Positions 24,581-32,610 of a stretch of DNA of 64,000 nucleotides are shown here, piece by piece. The DNA comes from Cardiobacterium sp. Marseille-Q4385 (lineage in GTDB: Bacteria; Pseudomonadota; Gammaproteobacteria; Cardiobacteriales; Cardiobacteriaceae): positions 1,394,501 through 1,458,500 of the forward strand of contig NZ_OU745373.1 in NCBI RefSeq assembly GCF_916618745.1. Reading direction: 5' to 3'. The stretch's first letter is position 1. The number at the start of each line of letters is the position of its first letter. A program made the translations under genes and the position numbers. The notes under the pieces were generated by a model, which saw only the letters and a program-made list of their open reading frames with translations, made no database searches and had not been told where the DNA came from.

Positions 24581-24655
24581 CGCCAAGCGGCGTGATTAAC
24601 GGGCCCGTCAAGCGGTGTAAACACTGGGCCCGCCAAGCGGCGTCGTTACCGGCTT
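24581..24655 (+). repeat. Three tandem 25-bp units of the CCAAGCGG repeat
   Basis: Units begin exactly at 24581, 24606 and 24631. They open CGCCAAGCGGCG, CGTCAAGCGGTG and CGCCAAGCGGCG; the middle of each is variable (GATTAAC, TAAACACT, TCGTTACC) and the first two end GGGCC. They lie in the 239-bp gap between the tilS start and the yegQ stop, which holds no gene. Confidence 0.8.
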
Positions 24656-24685
24656 CATGGCGACATCACGTAACGCCACTTGTTA

Positions 24686-26026
24686 TCACAAATGCTTCGC
24701 CAGCAGGGTATAGGTATCGACCACGCCGAGGTCAGTTTGCACCCGCCAGCCGCTGCCTTTCGCTGCCGGTACGATCTCGCCGCTGCTCACGTCGCGCAGT
24801 TCGCCGAGGGTGAGATGGCGGTTGCCGCCCGGCTGGATGAGTTCGATGCTGTCGCCGCTGGCGAAGTGGTTTTTCGCTTCAATCGTGGCAAGTCCTGTTG
24901 CCGCGTCAAAGGCGATGACTTCGCCGACGAATTGCTGCGTGGCGGCGTTCGATGAACCGGTGGCGTAGTTTTGCTGCGCCTTGATTTGCCGACGCACAAA
25001 GAAGCCGTCGGTATAGCCACGGTTGGCAAGCCCTTCGAGGCTGTCGCTGAGACCAGGATCGAAGGGGCGGCCAGCAAGGGCGTCGTCAATGGCGCGGCGG
25101 TAGAGTTGCGCGGTGCGTGCCGCGTAGTAGAAGGATTTGGTGCGGCCTTCGATTTTCAGGCAGTCCACGCCGATTTTTACCAGTTCGCCGACGTGCTCGA
25201 TGGCGCGCAGGTCGCGGCTGTTCATGATGTAGGTGCCGTGTTCGTCTTCGGTGATTTCCATGTATTCACCGGGGCGGTTCGTTTCTTCGAGGTAGTAGGT
25301 ACGGTCGGCGAGCGGGTGGCGCTCTTGCGGGTCGGTCAGCCCTTGCAGCGCGTCGGGGGAGAAGATGCGGTCGGGCGTGGGGATGAATTCGCCCTCGCTT
25401 TCTTCGGTGGCGCCGTGCGTTTTGTATTGCCAGCGGCAGGCGTTGGTGCATACGCCCTGGTTGGGGTCGCGGTTGTTGAAGTAGCCGGAGAGCAGGCAGC
25501 GGCCGGAGTAGGCGATGCACAAGGCACCATGCACGAAGACTTCCAGCTCGATGTCCGGGCAGCGTTCGCGGATTTCGCGGATTTCGTCCAGCGAGAGTTC
25601 GCGCGAGAGGATGATGCGGCTGATGCCGTTTTTTGCCCAGAATTTGACGCTGGCCCAGTTCATGCTGTTTGCCTGCACGGAGAGGTGGATGGGCATGTCG
25701 GGGAAGGCGTCCTTGACCAGCATGATGAGGCCGGGGTCGGACATGATGCAGGCGTCCGGCCCCGCTTTGAGCGAGGGACTAAGGTCGCGGATGGCGGTTT
25801 GCAGTTTGTAGTTGTGCGGCATGGCGTTCACGGTGAGGTAGAACTGCTTGCCCAGCGCGTGCGCCTCGTTGATGCCGGTTTGCAGGTTTTCGTCGTTGAA
25901 CTCGTTGCCGCGCATGCGCAGGGAGTAACGCGCTGCGCCCGCATAGACGGCATCCGCGCCGTAGGCGAAGGCGTAGCGCATGGTTTTCAGGGAGCCGGCT
26001 GGGGCGAGGAGTTCGGTGTGTCGCAT
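24686..26026 (-). CDS. yegQ: tRNA uridine 5-hydroxylation protein, U32 peptidase-like (YegQ/TrhP)
   Basis: 446 residues. The U32 family core is present: MRHTELLAPAGSLKTMRYAF, YGADAVYAGAARYSLR, ELEVFVHGALCIAYSGRCLLSGYF with the conserved Cys, the cysteine set CTNACRWQY (iron-sulfur or zinc ligands), and LKIEGRTKSFYYAARTAQLYR. In E. coli YegQ/TrhP makes 5-hydroxyuridine in tRNA using prephenate. The ATG at 26026 opens the family N-terminus; the longer frame to 26089 crosses the promoter. Single-gene unit, divergent from luxS. Confidence 0.9.
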   Translation of the reverse strand: MRHTELLAPAGSLKTMRYAFAYGADAVYAGAARYSLRMRGNEFNDENLQTGINEAHALGKQFYLTVNAMPHNYKLQTAIRDLSPSLKAGPDACIMSDPGLIMLVKDAFPDMPIHLSVQANSMNWASVKFWAKNGISRIILSRELSLDEIREIRERCPDIELEVFVHGALCIAYSGRCLLSGYFNNRDPNQGVCTNACRWQYKTHGATEESEGEFIPTPDRIFSPDALQGLTDPQERHPLADRTYYLEETNRPGEYMEITEDEHGTYIMNSRDLRAIEHVGELVKIGVDCLKIEGRTKSFYYAARTAQLYRRAIDDALAGRPFDPGLSDSLEGLANRGYTDGFFVRRQIKAQQNYATGSSNAATQQFVGEVIAFDAATGLATIEAKNHFASGDSIELIQPGGNRHLTLGELRDVSSGEIVPAAKGSGWRVQTDLGVVDTYTLLAKHL

Positions 26027-26056
26027 AAGTTCTCGGTGGGTATGGAAAAAGCGCGC

Positions 26057-26062
26057 ATTATA
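26057..26062 (-). promoter_or_regulatory. -10 box for yegQ
   Basis: Reads TATAAT followed by GCGCGC on the minus strand, about 30 bases before the start; preceded by GC. A clean example of the recurring promoter pattern. Confidence 0.55.
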
Positions 26063-26130
26063 GCGGCCCGCCTGCGGGGTCTGTGGCACAATGGCCGCCC
26101 CTTTTCTACTGAATAAATGCAGGAGTTGTT

Positions 26131-26595
26131 ATGCAAAAACGCATGAATGTCGAGAGTTTTAACCTCGACCACACCAAGGTGAAAGCCCCTTATCTGCGCC
26201 TCGCCGACAAGAAACAGGGCGAACACGGCGACGTGATTTTCAAATACGACCTGCGCATCTGCCAGCCGAATCAGGAGCACATGGAAATGCCCGCACTGCA
26301 CTCGCTGGAACACCTGATGGCGGAGCTGTCGCGCAATCACAACGGCCATGTGGTCGATATTTCGCCGATGGGCTGCCAGACGGGCTTCTATGTGTCGCTT
26401 CTGAACGAGCCGGAGTATCAAACGGCGCTGGATTTGATTGAAAAGACCCTGCGCGACGTGCTGGAAGCGACGGAAGTCCCCGCCTGCAATCCGGTGCAAT
26501 GCGGCTGGGCGGCCAGCCACAGCCTGGAAGGTGCGAAGGAACTGGCGCGCAAGCTGCTTGACAAGCGCAGCGAGTGGGAAACGATCTTCGCCTGA
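26131..26595 (+). CDS. luxS: S-ribosylhomocysteine lyase
   Basis: 154 residues. Splits S-ribosylhomocysteine to homocysteine and DPD, the precursor of autoinducer-2, in the activated methyl cycle. The metal site is intact: HSLEHL (two His) and the Cys in VQCGWAASHSLEGAKELA; the substrate-site GCQTGFYVSL and PACN segments are also present. AGGAGTTGTT precedes the ATG. Single-gene unit ended by the hairpin at 26636. Whether AI-2 is used as a signal cannot be judged; no receptor gene is nearby. Confidence 0.96.
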   Translation: MQKRMNVESFNLDHTKVKAPYLRLADKKQGEHGDVIFKYDLRICQPNQEHMEMPALHSLEHLMAELSRNHNGHVVDISPMGCQTGFYVSLLNEPEYQTALDLIEKTLRDVLEATEVPACNPVQCGWAASHSLEGAKELARKLLDKRSEWETIFA

Positions 26596-26635
26596 GACGG
26601 CGGGTTCCCGCACCGGATACTGCCCCGGCAACGAT

Positions 26636-26666
26636 AAAGCCCTTCCCCGACAGGAAGGGCTTTTTT
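26636..26666 (+). terminator. Terminator after luxS
   Basis: AAAGCCCTTCC and GGAAGGGCTTTTTT pair across a 6-base loop. Confidence 0.85.
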
Positions 26667-26691
26667 ATTCTGCCTGGTGAGCCCAGTTTTG

Positions 26692-26714
26692 CGGTGGGCC
26701 AAGGCCCACCCTAC
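26692..26714. repeat. GTGGGC palindrome copy
   Basis: GGTGGGCC and GGCCCACC separated by AA, then CTAC; a member of the same family as the 11458 pair. Confidence 0.65.
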
Positions 26715-26716
26715 GT

Positions 26717-26744
26717 AACCCCTGCATTTATCCCGCTTGGCGCG
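26717..26744 (-). repeat. Intergenic CCAAGCGG repeat, single copy
   Basis: On the minus strand it reads CGCCAAGCGGGATAAATGCA, one of the best matches to the consensus. It sits directly against the pbpC stop codon. Confidence 0.75.
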
Positions 26745-26747
26745 CCG

Positions 26748-28739
26748 TCATGGTGCCGGTTGCAGTTTTACCGTCGCCGGTTTTTGCTGCGGGCTTTGCA
26801 GGCGGATGTGGATGCGGGCGTGATTGCCGACGCGGTCGGTGGTTTCGATGTCGTAGTCGCCGTCGCCTTCCGGCTGCCACAGAGTTTGCGGGGTGTGGCT
26901 CTGTCCCAGCAGTTCGCGGTTGACCAGCCACAGGTAGGGCGGGTTGTTGCCGTTGGTTTGCAGGGTGATGGCCTGACCCCGGTTTTCGATGATGGCGCCG
27001 TCCACCGGCGCGGTGATGCGCAGGACGGGCGCGGGCGGCGGCGCGCCGGTGTCGCCTTTGGTGTTCCAGGCGGCTTTCGGCGCGGTGTAGCGGCGTGGCG
27101 GGTTGGGCAGGAAGGCGATGATTTGCCGCATGATGGGGATGAGGGCATCGACGCTGGCGCGCTGGTCGCTGTAGCCGCCGTCGGCGCGGCCTGCCCAGAG
27201 CAGCACGGTGTAGTCGCGGGTGTAGGCGATTGCCCACAGGTCGCGCCAGCCGTAGGCGGTGCCGGTTTTCAGGGCGACGGGCTCGGCGCCATAGGTGAGC
27301 GCGCCCCGGCTGTCGCCGACTTTTTGCAGGATTTGGCTGGTTTGCAGGCAGGCGCGCTGGCTGGCAAGCGGCGCAGGCAGTTCGGGGCGGTAGGTGCAGT
27401 TGGCGAGTTTGCGGTAGAGGCCGGCGAGGTCGGTGGCGCGGATGCCGACGCCGCCGAGGGCCAGGGTGAGGTTGGGCGGGCTGTTGTCGAGGGTGGCGAG
27501 CGGCAGGCCGTTTTCTTCGAGCCAGCTCGCCAGGGTATCGGCACCGATGCGGGATAGCAGGCGCACCGCCGGGGTGTTGCGCGATTTTTGCAGGGCTTCG
27601 GCGAGGGTGATGCGGCCCAGGTATTGTTGGTCGTAGTTCGCCGGGTTGTAGCTGCCTTCAAGCGGGGTGTCGTCGATGAGGGTCTGCGGGTGCATGCGGT
27701 AGCGGTCCAGCGCGTAGAGGGTGATGTAGGGTTTCAGGGTGCTGCCGGGCGAGCGGATGGCGGTGAGCAGGTCGTTCGCGCCGAGGCGTTCTTTGTTGTG
27801 ATACGCCGCGCTGCCGAGGTAGGCGCGGGTTTCGCCGCTGGTGTTGTCGAGGATGAGGGCGGCGAGGTTGCTGCGCGGCGGGCGTTGTTCGAGGGCGGCG
27901 CTGAGGGTGGTTTCGAGCTGGCTTTGCAGGCTGCGGTCGAGGGTGGTGCGGTGTTCGCCGCGTTTCAGGGCGAGGGCGGCGTAGTGCGGCGCGTGTTGCG
28001 GGAAGGGGTGTGGCGCGGGGTGCAGCGGTTCGCGTTTGGCGTTCTGCAGGGTTTCCTGGCTGATGATGCCGCGCGCGGCGGCGCTGTCGAGGATGCGGTC
28101 GCGAGCGGCGCGGGCGCGGACGGGGTCGGCAAGGCGGTTCGGCGATTGTGGCAGGGCGATGAGCCAGGCAGTTTCGCTGGTGGAGAGTTCAGCCGGGGCT
28201 TTGCCGAAGTAGTACCAGGCGCCGGCGCGGATGCCTTCGAGGTTGCCGCCCATCGGCGCGAGGGTGGCGTAGCAGTTGAGGATGGTCGCTTTGTCGTAGT
28301 GGTATTCGAGTTGCAGGGCGCGCAGGCTTTGTTTGATTTTGCCGCCGAGGTCGTGCGCGGTGTGGTAGTTGAGGCGCGCTGCCTGCATGGTGAGGGTGGA
28401 GGCGCCGGAGACGGTGCGCCGTCCGTGCAGGTTTTGCCACAGGGCACGCAGGATGGCGCGGATTTCGATGCCGTGATGCGCGTAGTAGCGGCGGTCTTCG
28501 TAGTTGAGCAGGAGTTTTTGGTAGGTGTCGGGCAGGGCGCCTGGCGGCAGGCGGCGTTTGCCATCGGCGGTGAGGTAGCTGTGCAGCACGGCGCCGTGGC
28601 GGTCATGGACGACGGGCGAGTAGTCGGTGCAGGCGCGGATGTCAGGCGGATAGGCTCGGTCGAGACGCAGCAGGGTGAGGAGGGCGAGTAAGGTTGTCAG
28701 GCAAAGGCCGAGGATTATGTGGAAAATGGTGCGCTTCAT
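26748..28739 (-). CDS. pbpC: Penicillin-binding protein 1C
   Basis: 663 residues. One N-terminal span, then a glycosyltransferase domain (NYEDRRYYAHHGIEIRAI and GASTLTMQAARL), then a transpeptidase domain with SPGSTLKP (the catalytic Ser in STLK), SRNTPAVRLL (SxN) and LKTGTAYGWRDLWAIAY (KTG), and a C-terminal beta domain (LRITAPVDGAIIENRGQ) typical of PbpC. The E. coli protein is 770 residues, so this is slightly short. PbpC polymerises glycan; its physiological role is unclear. It lies divergent from a small membrane protein gene with only 17 bp between starts. Confidence 0.93.
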   Translation of the reverse strand: MKRTIFHIILGLCLTTLLALLTLLRLDRAYPPDIRACTDYSPVVHDRHGAVLHSYLTADGKRRLPPGALPDTYQKLLLNYEDRRYYAHHGIEIRAILRALWQNLHGRRTVSGASTLTMQAARLNYHTAHDLGGKIKQSLRALQLEYHYDKATILNCYATLAPMGGNLEGIRAGAWYYFGKAPAELSTSETAWLIALPQSPNRLADPVRARAARDRILDSAAARGIISQETLQNAKREPLHPAPHPFPQHAPHYAALALKRGEHRTTLDRSLQSQLETTLSAALEQRPPRSNLAALILDNTSGETRAYLGSAAYHNKERLGANDLLTAIRSPGSTLKPYITLYALDRYRMHPQTLIDDTPLEGSYNPANYDQQYLGRITLAEALQKSRNTPAVRLLSRIGADTLASWLEENGLPLATLDNSPPNLTLALGGVGIRATDLAGLYRKLANCTYRPELPAPLASQRACLQTSQILQKVGDSRGALTYGAEPVALKTGTAYGWRDLWAIAYTRDYTVLLWAGRADGGYSDQRASVDALIPIMRQIIAFLPNPPRRYTAPKAAWNTKGDTGAPPPAPVLRITAPVDGAIIENRGQAITLQTNGNNPPYLWLVNRELLGQSHTPQTLWQPEGDGDYDIETTDRVGNHARIHIRLQSPQQKPATVKLQPAP

Positions 28740-28756
28740 TGGTTTGCGAGGTCGAT

Positions 28757-29005
28757 ATGAAATTTTTGTTGTGGTTTGCGCTGGTCGCTTTTGTGGTGTG
28801 GAAGATTGGCCGCGACTGGCGGCGTGCGCGTGGTGTGCAGGGGCGCCTGGAAGCGCGCGCGGCAGCGGAAGCGGCTTTTGAGCGGATTATGTTTTCGCTG
28901 GAATGTCAGCTCGCTAACGGCGAGATTGACGAGGCGCAATTCCGCATTTTGCGCGAGCACGCGTTTGCGCAGTTGCAGCGGGCGTTAAAGGAAGCCGGTT
29001 TTTAA
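28757..29005 (+). CDS. Hypothetical membrane-anchored small protein
   Basis: 82 residues: an N-terminal span (MKFLLWFALVAFVVWKIG) followed by a charged helical region, ending in a SHOCT-like segment (CQLANGEIDEAQFRILREHAFAQLQRAL). The ATG at 28757 has GCGAGG upstream and is preferred to a longer frame that begins inside pbpC. A strong terminator follows. No precise family is recognised. Confidence 0.65.
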   Translation: MKFLLWFALVAFVVWKIGRDWRRARGVQGRLEARAAAEAAFERIMFSLECQLANGEIDEAQFRILREHAFAQLQRALKEAGF

Positions 29006-29009
29006 GGAA

Positions 29010-29039
29010 AACCCCGCCGTTTGGCGGGGCTTTTTTTTT
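29010..29039. terminator. Terminator between converging genes
   Basis: CCCCGCC and GGCGGGG pair across GTTT, followed by a T9 run that reaches the sstT stop. Confidence 0.85.
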
Positions 29040-30297
29040 ATGACGCGGTGGCGCCATTTTTGCGCCGGTCGGCAAGATCGGCGGCGGCGGTGAAGATCAC
29101 GTCCGAGGAGGAGTTGAGCGCGGTTTCGGCGCTGTCCTGGATGACGCCGATGAGCACGCCGATGGCGATGACTTGCGCCGAGGTCTGGCCGTCGATGCCG
29201 AGCAGCGAGCAGGCCATCGGGATGAGCATCAGCGAGCCACCCGGTACGCCGGAGGCGCCTGCCGCACCGAGTGTGGCGAGGAAGCAGAGGATGAGTGCGT
29301 TCAGGGGGTGCACGGGGACGTGCAGGGTGTGCGCAGCGGCGAGTGAGAGGACGGCGATGGTGATGGCTGCGCCTGCCATGTTGATGTTCGCGCCAAGCGG
29401 GATGCTGATGCTGTAGGTTTGTTCGCGCAGGCCGAGCTGTTCGCTCAGGTTGAGGTTAATCGGGATGTTCGCCGCCGAGCTGCGGGTGAAGAAGGCGGGA
29501 ATGCCGCTCTGGATAAGGCAGCGCCAGACGAGCGGGTAGGGGTTTTTGCGCAGCATGATCCAGACAAGGAGCGGGTTCACGATGAGCGCAACCACGGCCA
29601 TGCTGCCGAGGAGGACGGCGATAAGACGGGCGTAGGTGGCGAAGGTGGAGAATCCGGTGGTGGCGACGGTGGCGGTAACAAGACCGAAGACACCGTAGGG
29701 CGCGATGCGGATGACGATGCCGACGATGTAGTGGATGACGCGGGCGGCGTCGTCGAGGGCAATTTTGCTGGTGTCGCTGGCGTGGCGCAGGGCGATACCG
29801 CCGAGGATGGCCCAGGTGAGGATGCCGATGTAGTTGCCCTGCACGGTGGCGTTCACCGGGTTGTCGGTCATTTTGAAAAGCAGCGCGGTGAGCACGGCTT
29901 TGAGGTTTTCCGGTGCGGTGGCGGTATCTTCGGCGTTTTGCAGGTAGAGTTCGGTCGGGAAGAGGGTACTCGCAAAAACGGCGATGGCAGCGGCGGCGAA
30001 GGTTCCGACGATGTAGAGGCCGATGATGCTTTTCAGGCCGCGCGCCTGCCCCTGGCGGTGGCGGGAAATGGCGTGGGTGATGAGAATAAAGACGAGGATG
30101 GGGGCGACAGCGCGCAAGGCTTTGGTGAAGAACTCGCCGAGGATCTGGAAGTATTCGGCGGCAGGGACGATGTAGGTGCCATCGGGCTGCGGCGTCCCGG
30201 TTTGCATGAGGATGCGGCCGATGATGATGCCAAGCAGCATGGCGATGATGATTTGGCGAACGAGGCTGCGCCCGAGCCAGCGGAGGAGGTCACGCAT
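29038..30297 (-). CDS. sstT: Sodium-dependent serine/threonine transporter
   Basis: 419 residues in the dicarboxylate/amino acid:cation symporter family. SstT-type segments: LRAVAPILVFILITHAISRHRQGQ, LKSIIGLYIVGTFAAAA, NPVNATVQGNYIGILTWAI, the serine-rich re-entrant loop GIPAFFTRSSAANIPINLNL, IPLGANINMAGAAITI, and GASGVPGGSLMLIPMACSLLGI, ending in QDSAETALNSSSDVIFTAAA. These match SstT rather than glutamate or dicarboxylate carriers. It would import serine and threonine with sodium. Single-gene unit. Confidence 0.93.
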   Translation of the reverse strand: MRDLLRWLGRSLVRQIIIAMLLGIIIGRILMQTGTPQPDGTYIVPAAEYFQILGEFFTKALRAVAPILVFILITHAISRHRQGQARGLKSIIGLYIVGTFAAAAIAVFASTLFPTELYLQNAEDTATAPENLKAVLTALLFKMTDNPVNATVQGNYIGILTWAILGGIALRHASDTSKIALDDAARVIHYIVGIVIRIAPYGVFGLVTATVATTGFSTFATYARLIAVLLGSMAVVALIVNPLLVWIMLRKNPYPLVWRCLIQSGIPAFFTRSSAANIPINLNLSEQLGLREQTYSISIPLGANINMAGAAITIAVLSLAAAHTLHVPVHPLNALILCFLATLGAAGASGVPGGSLMLIPMACSLLGIDGQTSAQVIAIGVLIGVIQDSAETALNSSSDVIFTAAADLADRRKNGATAS

Positions 30298-30442
30298 GAT
30301 TAAGGTTTCCTTGGGTGGTTGAAAGGGCGGATATATTACCTGTTTTTCACGCGCGCTCCGGGCTGTTTCGTGGTGGGTAGCGGCGTTTTGCCGTCGCTTC
30401 CGCTTCCCACGCGTTGCGCTATCCGGCAGGTGCTCGGGGACG

Positions 30443-30458
30443 CGTCAAGCGGGATAAA
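30443..30458 (+). repeat. CCAAGCGG repeat abutting the Correia-like element
   Basis: CGTCAAGCGGGATAAA is the first part of the repeat; its second half is missing, because the next base begins the terminal repeat of the element at 30459. Confidence 0.65.
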
Positions 30459-30566
30459 TATAGTTGAATAGATAAAAAAGCGTAACAAGGCGCGCCGCCG
30501 CAGACAGTACAGGTAGTACGGCAAGGCGGCGCAACGCCGTTACGATTTTTTAGATGTTTAACTATA
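30459..30566. mobile_element. Correia-like miniature element (about 108 bp)
   Basis: The ends TATAGTTGAATAGATAAAA and the reverse complement of the right end (TATAGTTAAACATCTAAAA) form imperfect 28-bp terminal inverted repeats (23 of 28 match by eye), starting with TA as in Correia elements. The inside carries CCGCAGACAGTAC, GTAGTACGGCAAGGCG and CAACGCCGTTAC, phrases that I recognise from Neisseria Correia repeat-enclosed elements, of which this looks like the short form. It has no ORF. It lies between sstT and an ABC exporter gene, flanked on both sides by pieces of the CCAAGCGG repeat. Confidence 0.75.
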
Positions 30567-30571
30567 CCGTT

Positions 30572-30590
30572 GCCGCCAAGCGACCTAAAA
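30572..30590 (+). repeat. CCAAGCGG repeat after the Correia-like element
   Basis: GCCGCCAAGCGACCTAAAA, a partial copy that runs into the exporter gene's terminator. Confidence 0.55.
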
Positions 30591-30613
30591 AAACGGCGGC
30601 TGCCCGCCGTTTC
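30587..30613 (-). terminator. Terminator of the ABC exporter gene
   Basis: ACGGCGG and CCGCCGT pair across CTGC; A7 at 30587 is the T-run on the minus strand. Confidence 0.75.
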
Positions 30614-30617
30614 GTGT

Positions 30618-32462
30618 TTATTCCGCTTCGCCGAGATAGCCGCCGGTCTGCCGCGCCCACAGTTGCGCATAAATGCCGTTTTTTTGCAGCAGTTCGTCGT
30701 GGCTGCCCTGTTCGACGATGCGGCCGCCGTCAAGGATGATGAGGCGGTCCATTGCCGCGATGGTGGAAAGGCGGTGCGCGATGGCAATCACCGTTTTCCC
30801 TGTCATCAGGCGGTTCAGGCTGGCCTGGATGGCCGCTTCTACTTCGCTATCCAGCGCCGAGGTGGCTTCGTCGAGAATCAGGATGGGCGCGTCTTTGAGC
30901 AGGACGCGGGCAATGGCGATACGCTGCCGCTGCCCGCCGGAGAGTTTGACGCCACGTTCGCCGACTTGCGCATCCAGTCCGGTGTTACCGTAGCTGTCGG
31001 AGAGGCCGGCGATGAAGTCGCCCGCTTCCGCCTGTTCGATGGCGCGTTGCAGTTCTTCTTCTGTCGCGTCCGGGCGACCGTAGAGGATGTTGTCGCGCAC
31101 TGAGCGGTGCAGCAGCGAGGTGTCCTGCGTCACCATGGCGATGTGGCGGCGCAGGCTGTCCTGGCTGACAGCGGCGATGTTCTGCCCGTCGATGCGGATT
31201 TCGCCGCCGTCCAGGTCGTAGAAGCGCAAGAGGGTGTTGACCAGGGTCGATTTGCCCGCGCCGCTGCGTCCGACCAGGCCGATTTTTTCGCCGGGACGGA
31301 TGTTGAGCGAGAGGTCGTGCAGGATGTGCGGCTTTTTCATGTCGTCCTGGTGGTAGCCGAAGCTAACGCGGTCGAAGGCGATTTCGCCGCGCGTGACTTC
31401 CAGTTCTTCGCAATCCGGGCGGTCTTGTACGGCGATGGGGCGGGTCATCATCGCCATGCCGTCGGTAACGGTGCCGATGTTTTCCGAGAGGCCGCCGATT
31501 TCCCACATCACCCAGGTGGACATGCCGTTTAAGCGCAGGGCGAGGCTGCCCGCGACTGCTATCGCGCCGACACTGAGCGCGCCGTGCATCCACAGGGTGA
31601 TGCCGACCGCGCCAATCAGGAAGAAGAGCGTGTAGTTGAGGGTGAAGAGGCAGATATCCAGCGTCGAGACCATGCGGAACTGACGGTACACGGTGCCGAG
31701 AAATTCGCGCATGGCGCCGCGCGCGTAGTCCGCCTCGCGCCGCGTGTGCGCGAAGAGTTTGACGGTGGCGATATTGGTGTAGGCGTCGGTGACGCGGCCG
31801 GTCATGGTCGAGCGTGCATCCGCCTGTTCCTCGGCGATGCGTTTCAGGCGCGGCAGGAAGTGGCTGATGAGGGCGATATAGGCGACGACCCACACCAGCA
31901 TCAGCACCAGCATCGCCCAGTGCTGACTGGCCATCAGCGCGATGATGGAAAAGAAGTAGGCGACAACATAAACCATCACGTCCATGCAGCTGGTAGCGAC
32001 AGCGCGCACCGCTAGCGCCGTCTGCATCACCTTCGCCGAGACGCGGCCGGAAAACTCGTCCTGATAAAAACTGAGACTCTGCCCCAGCAGATAGTTGTGC
32101 ATCCGCCAGCGCACCGCCATCGGCATGTTGCCCATAATCATCTGGTTACGCGCGACAGTGCCGACGAGATTGCAGAGCGGCAGCAGCACCAGCACCACGA
32201 GTGCCATGCCGGCAAGACGCCAGCCTTCCTCCTGCAACAGCGTGTCGGGCGAGCGCGCGCCGAGCCAGTTGACGATGTCGCCGATAAAGCCGAACAGCAG
32301 CACTTCCAGCACGGCCACGCCGATGCCTGCCAGCATGATGATGACGAGCGGCGCATAAAAACCGCGACAGTAATAACGGATAAAGGCAAAGAGCCGCTGC
32401 GGCGGTGCCTGCGACCAGTCGGGCGGGAATGGCGACGTGCGTTGCTCGATTTTGGCAAACAT
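30618..32462 (-). CDS. ABC-type exporter, fused permease and ATPase
   Basis: 614 residues. The N-terminal half has six membrane helices (type IV exporter fold), the C-terminal half an ATPase with Walker A GLVGRSGAGKST, Q-loop MVTQDTSLLHRSV, signature KLSGGQRQRIAIAR, Walker B PILILDEATSALD and the switch His in AIAHRLSTIAAMD. It works as a homodimer or heterodimer, and this is the only half transporter here. It resembles MsbA and multidrug half-transporters; with lipid A flipping or drug export both possible, no substrate is assigned. A TATAAT box lies 30 bases before the start. Confidence 0.9.
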   Translation of the reverse strand: MFAKIEQRTSPFPPDWSQAPPQRLFAFIRYYCRGFYAPLVIIMLAGIGVAVLEVLLFGFIGDIVNWLGARSPDTLLQEEGWRLAGMALVVLVLLPLCNLVGTVARNQMIMGNMPMAVRWRMHNYLLGQSLSFYQDEFSGRVSAKVMQTALAVRAVATSCMDVMVYVVAYFFSIIALMASQHWAMLVLMLVWVVAYIALISHFLPRLKRIAEEQADARSTMTGRVTDAYTNIATVKLFAHTRREADYARGAMREFLGTVYRQFRMVSTLDICLFTLNYTLFFLIGAVGITLWMHGALSVGAIAVAGSLALRLNGMSTWVMWEIGGLSENIGTVTDGMAMMTRPIAVQDRPDCEELEVTRGEIAFDRVSFGYHQDDMKKPHILHDLSLNIRPGEKIGLVGRSGAGKSTLVNTLLRFYDLDGGEIRIDGQNIAAVSQDSLRRHIAMVTQDTSLLHRSVRDNILYGRPDATEEELQRAIEQAEAGDFIAGLSDSYGNTGLDAQVGERGVKLSGGQRQRIAIARVLLKDAPILILDEATSALDSEVEAAIQASLNRLMTGKTVIAIAHRLSTIAAMDRLIILDGGRIVEQGSHDELLQKNGIYAQLWARQTGGYLGEAE

Positions 32463-32491
32463 GAAAACCTCGGTGGTGAAGAAAGCTGGGG

Positions 32492-32497
32492 ATTATA
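32492..32497 (-). promoter_or_regulatory. -10 box for the ABC exporter gene
   Basis: On the minus strand GCGCTATAATCCCC, about 30 bases before the start; here the GC block precedes the box. Confidence 0.45.
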
Positions 32498-32610
32498 GCG
32501 CGGCGGTTGCGGGGCTCCGGCACGGTACATCCCGCTCGCTCAGGAAATGGCACAAAACGGATTGGCAAAGCACATAAAGAAAAAACGGATGGAAAGGCAC
32601 GGCAATCTCC

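Noticed and set aside
24447..24611. N-terminal extension of tilS
   Set aside because: The added residues come from the intergenic repeats; family sequence begins at MLLSDSSPFWHW.
24581..24655. CRISPR array
   Set aside because: Units are 25 bp tandem copies with no spacer of regular length between them, and no cas genes are near.
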